From Bombiscardovia coagulans (GTDB lineage: Bacteria > Actinomycetota > Actinomycetes > Actinomycetales > Bifidobacteriaceae): a stretch of DNA of 64,000 nt. Each line of letters begins with the position of its first letter. Within the stretch, counting starts at the first letter, position 1. The stretch spans positions 434,001 through 498,000 of the forward strand of contig NZ_MWWS01000004.1 in NCBI RefSeq assembly GCF_002259585.1, in the 5' to 3' direction. A model generated the notes under the pieces. The model saw nothing but the letters and a program-made list of their open reading frames with translations. It was not told where the DNA came from and did not search any database. The position numbers and the translations under genes are program-made. Below are positions 54,252-63,191 of this stretch, piece by piece.

Positions 54252-55910
54252 CTATGCCAGCGGTTTAACCAATGGGAAGGTAATGGTTTCACGAATACTG
54301 GCGCCAGTAAGTGCAATGAGAAGACGATCAATGCCCATCCCCATGCCACCTGTAGGAGGCATACCAACACCTAAGGCTTCTAGGAAGTCCTCATCAATGT
54401 CTGTGGCCTCAGCATCTCCGGCTGCCGCATCCTTAGCCTGCTGAATGAAACGCTCCCGCTGTACCACAGGGTCATTCAGTTCCGAATACCCGGTAGCCAG
54501 CTCAAAGCCGCGGACATAGAGGTCCCACTTTTCCACCATGCCTGGCTTGGTGCGATGCGCTTTAACCAGAGGTGATGTTTCAACAGGGAAATCACGGACA
54601 AAAGTAGGTTCGTAGAGCTTATCCTCGTAGAAATGCTCCCATAGGTGCTCAACCAATTTGCCGTGGTTTTCCACGTCATCTCTCTCTACACCCAGCTTGT
54701 CAGCAATAGTGCCCAAATGCTTCACACTTGTATCAGGTGTAATTTCCTCCCCTAAGGCTTCGGACAGAGACCCGTACATAGTCATCTGCTTCCACTCACC
54801 GCCAAAGTCGTACTCTTCACCATTAATAAGCGTGACCTTAGTTGAACCAAAAGCATCGATTGCAGCCTGCTGAATAAGATTCTTCGTTAAGTCACCTATG
54901 GTGTCATAGGTGCCATAGGCCTGGTAGGCTTCCAGCATCGTAAACTCTGGAGCATGAGTGGCATCTACACCCTCATTGCGAAAATCTCTGTTAATCTCAA
55001 AAACCCTATCAATACCGCCAACAAGGCAACGTTTCAAAAAGAGCTCTGGAGCGATTCGCAAGAAGAGATCGATGTCAAAGGCATTCATGTGGGTAGTAAA
55101 AGGCCGGGCTGCGGCACCACCGTGGACCGTTTGCAGCATAGGGGTCTCAACCTCTAAAAAGTCTTGAGAATCAAAGGTCCTACGCAGGGAAGAAACTACC
55201 TTTGAACGCTGGCGAACCATGGTTCGGGTCTTTTCGTCAGCAATCATGGCTATATACGGCTTACGGGTCCTCTGTTCATCAGAAAGCTCTTTGTGGAGGG
55301 CCGGAAGTGGTTGTAAAGCCTTGGCAGCAATGGCCCAATCAGTGGCAAAGACTGAAAGTTCACCAGTCTTTGAAGCAATCACCCTGCCGCGTAAATAGAG
55401 TTGATCACCGAGATCAACCAACTGCTTAAATGATTTGAGGGATTCTTCCCCTAACTCCTTCTTAGCCAGCATGCCCTGAATACGGGTACCATCACCCGCT
55501 GCGAGCTGGACGAAGCACAAGCCACCACCATTACGCATAAAGAGCACGCGACCGGCTATACCTACCATGTCTTCAGTCTCTTGACCAGGTTCCAAGCTGC
55601 CCTCATACTTGGCACGCACGTCCTCTATGCGTTCTGTCACGTCCAAGTGAACCGGATAGGGAGCTATGCCCTCCTTAAGCATGAGCGCCCTCTTAGCTAC
55701 ACGCATTTGTACTTGCTCGGGCTGTGCTTGAGGACCAAACTCACGATTACTGGGATCAATGGCGGATTCCAGCTCACTGCCCTCATTAATTCGTTGAGCA
55801 ATAGCTGTATCTTGATCAAGCAGTAATTGAGCCCGCTCAAGGGCAGTCATACGAGTCTCTGCTTCTGGCACGTCTTCGCCCTGCGTGCCATGTTGTTCAA
55901 AGTCAGTCAT
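54252..55910 (-). CDS. lysS: Lysyl-tRNA synthetase, class II
   Basis: Charges tRNA-Lys. The 552-residue class II enzyme has an OB-fold anticodon domain (about 60-190), motif 2 in NRDFRNEGVDATHAPEFTMLE, and motif 3 in GMPPTGGMGMGIDRL. The N-terminal 50 residues are a hydrophilic extension. Start is ATG 55910 (MTDFEQHG); the upstream frame begins in the spacer. It stands alone, transcribed towards gpmA. Confidence 0.95.
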   Translation of the reverse strand: MTDFEQHGTQGEDVPEAETRMTALERAQLLLDQDTAIAQRINEGSELESAIDPSNREFGPQAQPEQVQMRVAKRALMLKEGIAPYPVHLDVTERIEDVRAKYEGSLEPGQETEDMVGIAGRVLFMRNGGGLCFVQLAAGDGTRIQGMLAKKELGEESLKSFKQLVDLGDQLYLRGRVIASKTGELSVFATDWAIAAKALQPLPALHKELSDEQRTRKPYIAMIADEKTRTMVRQRSKVVSSLRRTFDSQDFLEVETPMLQTVHGGAAARPFTTHMNAFDIDLFLRIAPELFLKRCLVGGIDRVFEINRDFRNEGVDATHAPEFTMLEAYQAYGTYDTIGDLTKNLIQQAAIDAFGSTKVTLINGEEYDFGGEWKQMTMYGSLSEALGEEITPDTSVKHLGTIADKLGVERDDVENHGKLVEHLWEHFYEDKLYEPTFVRDFPVETSPLVKAHRTKPGMVEKWDLYVRGFELATGYSELNDPVVQRERFIQQAKDAAAGDAEATDIDEDFLEALGVGMPPTGGMGMGIDRLLIALTGASIRETITFPLVKPLA

Positions 55911-56035
55911 AGAGAAGAGTGTACGCAAATGTCAGTACTTCCATACAAATATTAGTAATCATCTCATGAGAAGAAAGATGCCGCGCCCCGTATAGCAATT
56001 GACTTGCGGTGCGTGTAACATATAGAACGGTGTTG

Positions 56036-56112
<77 letters not shown>

Positions 56113-56254
56113 TTTCTGCTAGGTCTCACTACTACCGACAGCACTTTACTTTCATTGGTTATCTGTCAATAGGATACCAACTGCATTACTAGCTACACTC
56201 GAATTAATAGCTGTATAACGGCAAGCAGAAAATATGAAACTCCTGGTTACAGAA

Positions 56255-56283
56255 GATGCTGCCAGCACGATATTGGCAGCATC
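56255..56283 (-). terminator. Hairpin between tRNA-Pro and the LOG gene
   Basis: GATGCTGCCA (56255-56264) and TGGCAGCATC (56274-56283) form a perfect 10-bp stem. On the minus strand TTCT follows, about 70 bp after the LOG stop; T-run is weak, so termination is probable only. Confidence 0.5.
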
Positions 56284-56352
56284 CTATAACCTTCATCTGT
56301 CTTCCATACAAACTGGTGGAGTTCACATACTGACCATTGTTTTATAAAGCAA

Positions 56353-56934
56353 CTACGCACCGGCATCAGGATAAGTACGGATGGCAGGCGGAGTGTAGTT
56401 AGCTATAACTTGTTCCAGTTCACTGAAGGAATCGGTAAAGAACAACTTGTCACGATCAACCTGTGTCAAGAACCCCTTGGCAACCATGACATCAAACATC
56501 TCTCGTACCGGGTCCCAATACCCGTCGATGTTGAAAAATACATTTGGCTTGTCATTAAGACCCAACCTAGCCCAAGAGAACGCTTCAGCCATTTCTTCGA
56601 GTGTTCCCGGGCCTCCAGGAATTGCAATAAGCGCATCCCCTAGCTCCATCAAGCGTTTTTTGCGTACATCCATGTTGTCTACAACTTCCATGTGCGTGAG
56701 ACCTTGATGGCCAGCCCCTCGCTCCACGAGTATTTGAGGCATTACCCCATATACCTCTCCTCCCTCAGCAAGCACGCAGTCAGCAACAACACCCATTAAG
56801 CCGACTCTTGCACCGCCGTATACCAAGGCACAGTCAGACCGAGCTATCCACTGTCCAAGTTCTTTCGCTAGCTGCACATAGCGCTCATCCTTGCCTAAAG
56901 CTGCTCCGCAATATACCGTAATCCGTTTGTCCAT
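56353..56934 (-). CDS. LOG family protein (TIGR00730; nucleotide phosphoribohydrolase-like)
   Basis: A 193-residue Rossmann-fold protein: VYGGARVGLMG binds the phosphate, and PGGPGTLEEMAE is the diagnostic PGGxGTxxE motif with the catalytic Glu. In plants and some bacteria these enzymes split N6-modified AMP to free cytokinins; bacterial relatives are often nucleotide 5'-monophosphate nucleosidases. Exact substrate unknown. Start ATG 56934 (MDKRITVYCG). A longer frame to 56970 is ignored. Confidence 0.9.
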   Translation of the reverse strand: MDKRITVYCGAALGKDERYVQLAKELGQWIARSDCALVYGGARVGLMGVVADCVLAEGGEVYGVMPQILVERGAGHQGLTHMEVVDNMDVRKKRLMELGDALIAIPGGPGTLEEMAEAFSWARLGLNDKPNVFFNIDGYWDPVREMFDVMVAKGFLTQVDRDKLFFTDSFSELEQVIANYTPPAIRTYPDAGA

Positions 56935-57572
56935 AGCGATAAACGATCCCCTTTGTCCGCAAGTAAACAAGAGTTATACACTATACAACACTTGTTCCAC
57001 AAAGCTTCATAACCCAGTCAACTCGCTTTAAACACCTGCTAGTAATTAATCTAGTATGGCTTCGGCGGCGCCGTAATACGGTTTTGTCATTTTCAGTGGT
57101 ATTATTCGGTAGGAACTTTCGACAGCTGCTCATTGAAGCTACGTTACGGCTACCCGCCGGGCGTCACCCAAACAGGGAGGTGCAAGTTGATAGCAGGCAC
57201 GCATGCCTTGGTATCGACCAACTATTCTCTGAATTGGTGTTTGTGGGGAGTCAGAGGAAGAAGACAACAGTCCCAACCGCAAAGGAGCGGATATGGGCAA
57301 GAATAACGTATTGGTTCACAAAATCAGTGACAATCAGGTATTCAACCCCATCATTGAGCACCCCTCTATGCTCTTGAGAGAAGCAATGAGAACCTCTTCG
57401 TTGATAAACATTTCTCGATGGAAGGGTTTTGAGCTCAAACATCCACTCCCTGCTTCTAACACTCAGTGGCTTTGGCAAACATATTTGTGCAAACCACCCG
57501 TACAAGCTTTACAGATTCATGGTACGAGCGATGACCCTCGGTCGCGTAAAATGATAGGAAGGAGTTGCAATC
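56935..57572. other. Long leader / divergent region upstream of the sugar ABC genes
   Basis: About 640 bp. Notable: a GC-rich stretch near 57065; a hairpin CCAA/TTGG near 57219-57235; an element near 57247-57275 where TGGGGA pairs with TCCCA around GTC/GAC; then AAAGGAG before the ORF at 57293. This looks like a structured 5' untranslated region, not matched to a known class. Promoter positions not clear. Confidence 0.4.
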
Positions 57573-57601
57573 TTGTCGGTACGCAAGCAATCGTCAGCTA
57601 A
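57293..57601 (+). CDS. Small ORF with strong ribosome binding site, unknown
   Basis: A 102-residue open frame beginning MGKNNVLVHKISDN after AAAGGAG at 7 nt, one of the best SD sequences in the region. The product is not recognised: no TM, no repeats, a mix of hydrophobic and basic residues. Its end overlaps the start of the permease gene by about 29 bp, which would allow coupling. It may be a leader peptide, a decayed gene or real; composition does not decide. Confidence 0.35.
   Translation: MGKNNVLVHKISDNQVFNPIIEHPSMLLREAMRTSSLINISRWKGFELKHPLPASNTQWLWQTYLCKPPVQALQIHGTSDDPRSRKMIGRSCNLVGTQAIVS
57475..57490. promoter_or_regulatory. Imperfect palindrome, possible LacI-type operator
   Basis: GCAAACATATTTGTGC reads 12 of 16 identical with its reverse complement, 80-95 bp before the permease start, resembling LacI-family operators in general shape. 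No LacI gene is adjacent. Confidence 0.25.
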
Positions 57602-58520
57602 CTCACCTGATAAGGACAGTGCTACCAACTCACATAATCAGTCCACATCAGTACGTCACAACCGCATCACCGGTTCTCTTATGATGCTTCCGGGCCTCGC
57701 TCTCTTAGCAGTATTCTCCTTCATACCACTAGCCCGCGTAGTAGTTATGAGTATGCAAGGCACGGATCTGTTTGGCTCACCATCTGGATTCATCGGATTA
57801 GAAAACTACATCACTGTGTTCACTGATCCAAGCTTCATCTCGGTACTGGTGCGCACTATCATCTACGCTGTCGTTGTTGTGTTAGGTAGACTCATCCTTG
57901 GAACTCTTCTGGCTATCTTCCTTACCCGCCAATTTAAAGGCAACAAAGTATTCCGTATTGCAATGACATCAACTGTTAGCGTCTCTGTAGCAGCAGCTTC
58001 CCTAGGTTTTCTTGCAATCTTCAGCCCCACAGGCATCATCAATTCTGCTCTAGAGAAGTTTAATATCAGTCCTGTTGGCTGGCTAACCGATCCTCGTTGG
58101 GCCTTCCCCACTATTACTGTCGTAACCATATGGACAGGTCTCGGCTTTACCCTCATTCTTCTTTGCGCAGCCATTGACGCTGTAGATCCTGAAATCCTTG
58201 AAGCTGCCCGAATGGATGGTGCTACCGAAGCACGCATCCAGCGATCGATGATACTACCGTTGATCAGCCCCACTTTGTTCTACATAGCTGTTACAGCTTG
58301 CATTGAAACCCTGCAAGCTTTTGCTCAAATTAATGTCATGACCAAGGGTGGACCAGGACAGGCAACCACGACAATCACCTACAACATTTACACAGCAGCA
58401 TTCGGTGCAGGTAGTGCAAACTTTGGCATTGCCTCCGCACTCGGGATTGTCCTGTTCGCCTTCGTATTCATCCTCACGCTCCTGCAATTCAAGCTTATGG
58501 ATAGGAAGGTCAGCTACTGA
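57573..58520 (+). CDS. ABC sugar transporter permease (MalF/UgpA type)
   Basis: First permease of a carbohydrate importer; 315 residues, six TM segments after a hydrophilic 35-residue N-terminus. The EAA loop with the ATPase-docking motif is EAARMDGATEARIQRSMILP. The start is TTG 57573 with AAGGAG 8 nt upstream. Its TGA overlaps the next permease ATG by one base (TGATG). The partner ATPase gene is absent here; many Actinobacteria supply one shared MsiK-type ATPase for such importers. Substrate unknown. Confidence 0.9.
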   Translation: MSVRKQSSANSPDKDSATNSHNQSTSVRHNRITGSLMMLPGLALLAVFSFIPLARVVVMSMQGTDLFGSPSGFIGLENYITVFTDPSFISVLVRTIIYAVVVVLGRLILGTLLAIFLTRQFKGNKVFRIAMTSTVSVSVAAASLGFLAIFSPTGIINSALEKFNISPVGWLTDPRWAFPTITVVTIWTGLGFTLILLCAAIDAVDPEILEAARMDGATEARIQRSMILPLISPTLFYIAVTACIETLQAFAQINVMTKGGPGQATTTITYNIYTAAFGAGSANFGIASALGIVLFAFVFILTLLQFKLMDRKVSY

Positions 58521-59323
58521 TGGTCCGTCGCTCTAAACTCTCACAAGGTCTGATGGTCCTATTAGGCATTATTCTCACGGCCATCGTCCTACTTCCGGTT
58601 CTCTATATTTTTATAGGTGCTTTGACATTCAATGCCAGTGGAAACGTCAGCAGACCCACCTTCTCCAACTTCACATCGGCAGCTAGATCGATGCCTTTGG
58701 TTCGTCAGGTTTGCAACAGCATTGTAGTCACTGTTTGCCAAACTGCAGGTCAGATTATTACAGCTATTTTAGCGGCATATGCTATCGTCTTCTGCAACTT
58801 CAAACGCCCGCAACTATGGATGATGGTGTTCTTGCTCAGCCTCATGATACCGGGCGAAACGACGATATTGTCCAACTATCTTAGTGTGACTAGTTGGGGA
58901 CTGATCGACACCCTCCCAGCTATCTTCCTACCATACTTAGTACAAGGTTTCACCGTATTTCTCTTCCGACAGGCCTTCCGGTCTTTCCCTAGCGAATTAA
59001 GGGATGCAGCCTCTATCGACGGAGCTGGACACTTCCGCTTCATGTTCCACGTACTCCTGCCGATCACTCAATCCACTGTTCTTGCAGCTACAATCAATTC
59101 TGCAGTCTCAGCCTGGAACGGGTACTTCTGGCCCCTCTTAGTTACGAACTCTCCAGAGAGCCGCACCATCCAGGTCGGCATCACTCAACTTTCTGGAGCC
59201 GAATCTTCTCATATGGGCGTCGTACTAGCTGGTTCAGCGATAGCTATTCTCCCGACCCTAATACTCACCTTATGCTTCAACAAATCACTGCGCGGCATGA
59301 CCGTAGCAGGAGGACTTAAGTGA
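58520..59323 (+). CDS. ABC sugar transporter permease (MalG/UgpE type)
   Basis: Second permease: 267 residues, six TM segments, the EAA loop ELRDAASIDGAGHFRFMFHV, and the C-terminal NKSLRGMTVAGGLK that ends many MalG-type permeases with GxxxGxxK. ATG overlaps the upstream stop by one base. It forms a heterodimeric channel with the first permease. The binding-protein gene follows immediately. Confidence 0.9.
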   Translation: MVRRSKLSQGLMVLLGIILTAIVLLPVLYIFIGALTFNASGNVSRPTFSNFTSAARSMPLVRQVCNSIVVTVCQTAGQIITAILAAYAIVFCNFKRPQLWMMVFLLSLMIPGETTILSNYLSVTSWGLIDTLPAIFLPYLVQGFTVFLFRQAFRSFPSELRDAASIDGAGHFRFMFHVLLPITQSTVLAATINSAVSAWNGYFWPLLVTNSPESRTIQVGITQLSGAESSHMGVVLAGSAIAILPTLILTLCFNKSLRGMTVAGGLK

Positions 59324-59391
59324 ATCGCAGTAAACAGCAATTCACTACACAGGTTTGCCCCTACGGAGGGGGCGTAATGAAAGGAAGAATC

Positions 59392-60735
59392 ATGCGAAAG
59401 CATCGACTCATTACTCTCACCGCAGCAGCCATCATCCCTGTGATGGCCTTATCAGCTTGCGGCGGTGCCAAAAATGAAACTGCTAGTTCAACCCCCCAGG
59501 GTGAACAAACAGTGACTTTCTGGTACTCTAGCGCAGGCCATGCAGTACAGACCATCAATGACCTTGTCTCCACATTCAACAAGGAGCATGAGGGCAAGAT
59601 CAAGGTTAAGGCGTCCTACCAAGGTAGCTATACTGATGCTCAGCAAAAGTTCTCTGCAGCAGTGCAATCCAAGTCCACTCCTTCTATCATGCAGACTGAC
59701 GGTACTTCCACAGCTTTCATGATCGACAGTAAGCAGGCAACACCTATCTACGAGCTAGCCAAGGGAGACAAGTCCTTCGACGACTCAGTTGTACCTGCGA
59801 TTGCACGGAAATACTATTCAGATTCCAAGGGCATGCTGTCCCTTCCTATGTCCATCTCAGTCCCCACGATGTATATCAACAAGCAACTGGCGACTCAGGC
59901 TGGACTAGACCCCTCCAACCCACCTTTGACCTTCGATGAAGTTGTTCAATGGGCAAACACAATCCATGCCAAGACTGGCGCTTATGGCTATGGTCAGTAC
60001 ATGTCAGATTCGTGGATGCTTGAAGTACTCTCCGCGACTGGTGGCATGAATATCTGCAATCCAGACAATGGACAAAATGGAAAACCTGTCACGGGAATCA
60101 CCATGAGCTCTGATTTGCAGGTGAAAACCTTCCAGAAGATAGCCGACATGTTCAAGTCAGGTGTAGGTCTCAATACTGGTACTCGGAACACAGACGTGGC
60201 TGCTAACTTCTCAGCAAATAAGCTGGGAATTGCACTCAGTTCTTCAGCAGCATACACAGTGATGGGCCCTGCAGACAACGTTGTTGTTGCACAATTCCCC
60301 TCCACCTCAAGTTCAAAGAAAGCCGGTCCTCTCATGGGTGGTAACTCCCTGTGGGTCATTAAAGGCAATCACAGTGAAGCAGAGCAAAAAGCTGCCTTTG
60401 AGTTTGGCAAGTACTTGATGAGCCCTCATGCTCAAGCATTGTTCTCGAAGTCCACAGGCTACCTTTTTGCCAATAAAGAAGCTGCTAAAGAACCTGAAGG
60501 TAAGGCTCTCATGGCTGACCCCAATATGAAGGTCTTCTACAAGCAGCTCGACACCACTCCCCTATCCAGCGTATCGCTAGGATGCCGAACTGGTGCCTTC
60601 CCCTTGATCCGCAAGGATGTTATTGCTTCCTTCAACGATGCCCTCAGCGGCAAGGATATGAAAGCATCTATGCAGGATGCAGAAACGAAAGCAGCCACCG
60701 ACATAGCCAGCTATAACAAAGCTGCTAAGAAGTAG
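59392..60735 (+). CDS. ABC sugar-binding lipoprotein (UgpB/MalE type)
   Basis: Extracellular solute-binding protein, family 1, of about 447 residues. Signal peptide MRKHRLITL...ALSAC with a lipobox ending in Cys, so it is anchored by lipid. The body has TVTFWYSSAGHAVQTINDLV, then LPMSISVPTMYINK, typical for glycerol-3-phosphate, disaccharide or oligosaccharide binders. ATG 59392 has AAAGGAAGAATC; ATG 59377 after GGAGGGGG is an equal alternative. Last gene of the operon, ended by the terminator at 60751. Substrate unknown. Confidence 0.9.
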   Translation: MRKHRLITLTAAAIIPVMALSACGGAKNETASSTPQGEQTVTFWYSSAGHAVQTINDLVSTFNKEHEGKIKVKASYQGSYTDAQQKFSAAVQSKSTPSIMQTDGTSTAFMIDSKQATPIYELAKGDKSFDDSVVPAIARKYYSDSKGMLSLPMSISVPTMYINKQLATQAGLDPSNPPLTFDEVVQWANTIHAKTGAYGYGQYMSDSWMLEVLSATGGMNICNPDNGQNGKPVTGITMSSDLQVKTFQKIADMFKSGVGLNTGTRNTDVAANFSANKLGIALSSSAAYTVMGPADNVVVAQFPSTSSSKKAGPLMGGNSLWVIKGNHSEAEQKAAFEFGKYLMSPHAQALFSKSTGYLFANKEAAKEPEGKALMADPNMKVFYKQLDTTPLSSVSLGCRTGAFPLIRKDVIASFNDALSGKDMKASMQDAETKAATDIASYNKAAKK

Positions 60736-60750
60736 TTTATAGGACAAAAG

Positions 60751-60776
60751 GGCTCCCCACTGTGGGAGCCTTTTTC
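60751..60776 (+). terminator. Terminator of the sugar ABC operon
   Basis: GGCTCCC/GGGAGCC with a 6-nt loop, followed by TTTTTCT, 16 nt after the stop of the binding protein. Confidence 0.9.
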
Positions 60777-60984
60777 TATACCAACTATTGTCATCGCAGC
60801 AACACAAACTTCGCAGCAACACAAGTTCCTACTATTTCCCTGCAACCATAACAGCATATTGGTAACAACTCGTCAGCAGCACTGAGCCTTCAACGTACTC
60901 AAACCAGATGCCGGTTCTTGCTGATGGACGGACGCACTGCTAGGACACCTTTAGCCAGTTGTTCGTCGCTAGAAGTATACAGGT

Positions 60985-61692
60985 CTAATCCAAGGCACCC
61001 ATCTGTCGAAGTCTGGTCCGAATTTTATGGAGTCTGGTATAGATTTCATTGCGTTGAGCTGGATCTTTAGTGCGGGCATGGTCTTTTGATAGCTTGGTCT
61101 CTTCGGCCACAAGGCCCACAATCTCCGCATGTCTGGCTATTTGGGCATCCAAATCCCGACCATCTGTGCTGTCAAAAATAACCTGTGCATTGAAGTTGTC
61201 CCAAACTTCATCCAGATTCTCTCCTTTGAGGACTAGTTTTGTCTGCTCAAGGGTGCGCCAAGGACCTATGTATACACGGAATTGAGGCAGGTAACCAGGC
61301 TTAACAGGTAGCGCACGTCGAGTAGCAAGAGCATACTCTTTGCCTTCTTCATCTGCTTTCCTATGGCAGACGAAAATAATGCCAGAACTTCGCATTTGTG
61401 CAATATAGTCAACAACCTCTGAAGGCACTTCCTGACAGGTAAGTTCTAGCCCGATAATCAAAATTTCCTTGACTCGCTCACCATCAGCAATCCCAGTGTT
61501 GGCTGATCGTAGCAGAGCCAGCATGACTGCTGAATCTAGGTCTCGAGTAAAACGCTGTTTTAGCTTAGTTGATATAGACCTTTTAGCATAGAACATCTGT
61601 TTCGGCAAAGTTCCTTTTTCTGCTGGAATTGCCGTTGTGACAGGTAATCCGAGAGTATGAACCGTACAAGTTCCGCAACTAACAGGTGTCAT
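60985..61692 (-). CDS. DUF4391 domain protein, orphan
   Basis: A 235-residue protein with the DUF4391 layout: HTLGLPVTTAIPAEK, then LPKQMFY, a KLKQRFTRDLDSA helix, IIGLELTCQEVP and SGIIFVCHRK, then a second half with an Arg/Lys/Asp-rich helical C-terminus. DUF4391 proteins are of unknown function and in other genomes often lie next to restriction-like helicases and methylases. Here none are adjacent. ATG 61692 with AAAGGG 6 nt upstream. It is divergent from the MFS gene at 61951. The N-terminal CGTC segment is odd but not diagnostic. Confidence 0.75.
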   Translation of the reverse strand: MTPVSCGTCTVHTLGLPVTTAIPAEKGTLPKQMFYAKRSISTKLKQRFTRDLDSAVMLALLRSANTGIADGERVKEILIIGLELTCQEVPSEVVDYIAQMRSSGIIFVCHRKADEEGKEYALATRRALPVKPGYLPQFRVYIGPWRTLEQTKLVLKGENLDEVWDNFNAQVIFDSTDGRDLDAQIARHAEIVGLVAEETKLSKDHARTKDPAQRNEIYTRLHKIRTRLRQMGALD

Positions 61693-61950
61693 CTTAGCCC
61701 TTTCAGAAGCACCGAGTCAATTCTTCTGTCTTAGCGTATCGACAGCTGTACCTATTATGCCACGTACTTGTTTCTGTAATCTAACAAACAACAGCAACCC
61801 ACACTTAGAGTACAGGTCAGCGTATTATTTCTCATTGCGTCTGTCGACAAGCCGGCCATACACCAGGTTTCACACCAGAGATGGCACAGCCGCTGTATGT
61901 GATTGCTGACAGATATATGTACACCATTACTTCTATGAACAGAGCATGGC

Positions 61951-63138
61951 ATGAAGAAACGTTTGATTGCACTAGCTTCTGGTGCTTTTGCATTGGGAGC
62001 TGCTGAATTTGTCATGATGGGTATCTTGCCCCAAACTGCCCAGGCCTTGCATGTCAGTATTCCGCAAGCAGGCAACTTTGTTTCATCCTACGCAATTGGT
62101 GTATGCATAGGCACGCTCATGCTAGTTTTTGGCCGGAAAGTACCACCTAAGCGGCTGATTATTCTCTTTTTGTCCCTCATTGTCCTTGGTAATACCTTGT
62201 CAGCTATTTCAGTGTCTTCCACCATGCTGATTGTTGCACGTTTTATTGCTGGACTGCCCCACGGTGCCTTCTTTGGTACCGCAGCCTATATTGCCAAATC
62301 AACTGCTCAGCCAGGCAAGGAAGCCCGAGCTGTTTCAGTAACCATAACCGGACAAACCCTGGCTAATATGCTTGGTGTACCGGGCGGAACTTTGCTTGCT
62401 GAATATGCCAGCTGGCGTCTCTCTTTCACTATTTTGGCAGTCTGGGGTGCAGCTACTATTTTCCTCTCCTTGGCATGGATTCCTGATATTCAGCCGGTTC
62501 CAGACTCAGGTATCCGCGGACAGTTCCGCTTCCTCAAGCATCGTGGTCCGTGGGTCATTTTGCTAGCCGTTTTTACAGGCAATGCGGGTATTTTTTGTTG
62601 GTGGAGCTACATCTCCCCATGGTTAACTCAGGTTGGAGGCTGGTCAAAAGGCGCAGTTTCTCTACTGATGATGCTCGCTGGATTTGGCATGGTTGTCGGC
62701 GGTCTGGCGGGTGGTGCTCTCTCGGATCATTGGAGACATGCTGGCACAGCAGCCCTAGGACAGGGCATTTCCTGCTTAGGACTTACCTTGATTTTCTGTA
62801 TTCCTGGCTCTCAGCTTTCTACTGCAATACTGACCTTCTGGGTTGCGTTTGGACTCTTCTTTATCTCCACACCCCAGCAAATCCTCATGGTTGAGGCTGG
62901 ACAGGGAGGTGGTGAACTCATAGCTGGTGCAGCCATACAAGTAGCCTTCAACTTTGGTAACGCAGTCGGATCTTCTCTCGGAGGAAGCGCGCTGACGCTC
63001 AGTGGCATGAACTACCACTACCCTGCTTTAGCCGGGGCACCTCTGGCACTGTTAGCTGTCCTACTATTAGTGATCTACTCCTGGAAACTTGAAACCCAAA
63101 CAGACGCGGCAGAACGTCTCGAAACCGTAACAGTGTAA
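61951..63138 (+). CDS. MFS transporter, DHA1 sugar-efflux-like
   Basis: A 395-residue 12-TM major facilitator of the DHA1 type (AraJ/YdhP/PbuE group): N-terminus ALGAAEFVMMGILPQ, with the characteristic ARFIAGLPHGAFFG in TM4 and NMLGVPGGTLL in TM5. These proteins export sugars, purine bases or drugs; the substrate is not known. Weak SD before ATG 61951. About 50 bp later is the TPR gene. Confidence 0.85.
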   Translation: MKKRLIALASGAFALGAAEFVMMGILPQTAQALHVSIPQAGNFVSSYAIGVCIGTLMLVFGRKVPPKRLIILFLSLIVLGNTLSAISVSSTMLIVARFIAGLPHGAFFGTAAYIAKSTAQPGKEARAVSVTITGQTLANMLGVPGGTLLAEYASWRLSFTILAVWGAATIFLSLAWIPDIQPVPDSGIRGQFRFLKHRGPWVILLAVFTGNAGIFCWWSYISPWLTQVGGWSKGAVSLLMMLAGFGMVVGGLAGGALSDHWRHAGTAALGQGISCLGLTLIFCIPGSQLSTAILTFWVAFGLFFISTPQQILMVEAGQGGGELIAGAAIQVAFNFGNAVGSSLGGSALTLSGMNYHYPALAGAPLALLAVLLLVIYSWKLETQTDAAERLETVTV

Positions 63139-63191
63139 CTCTCTGCCTGACCGAATAAGATAGAAGGATATTGGCTACGCTAAGGAGGCTT

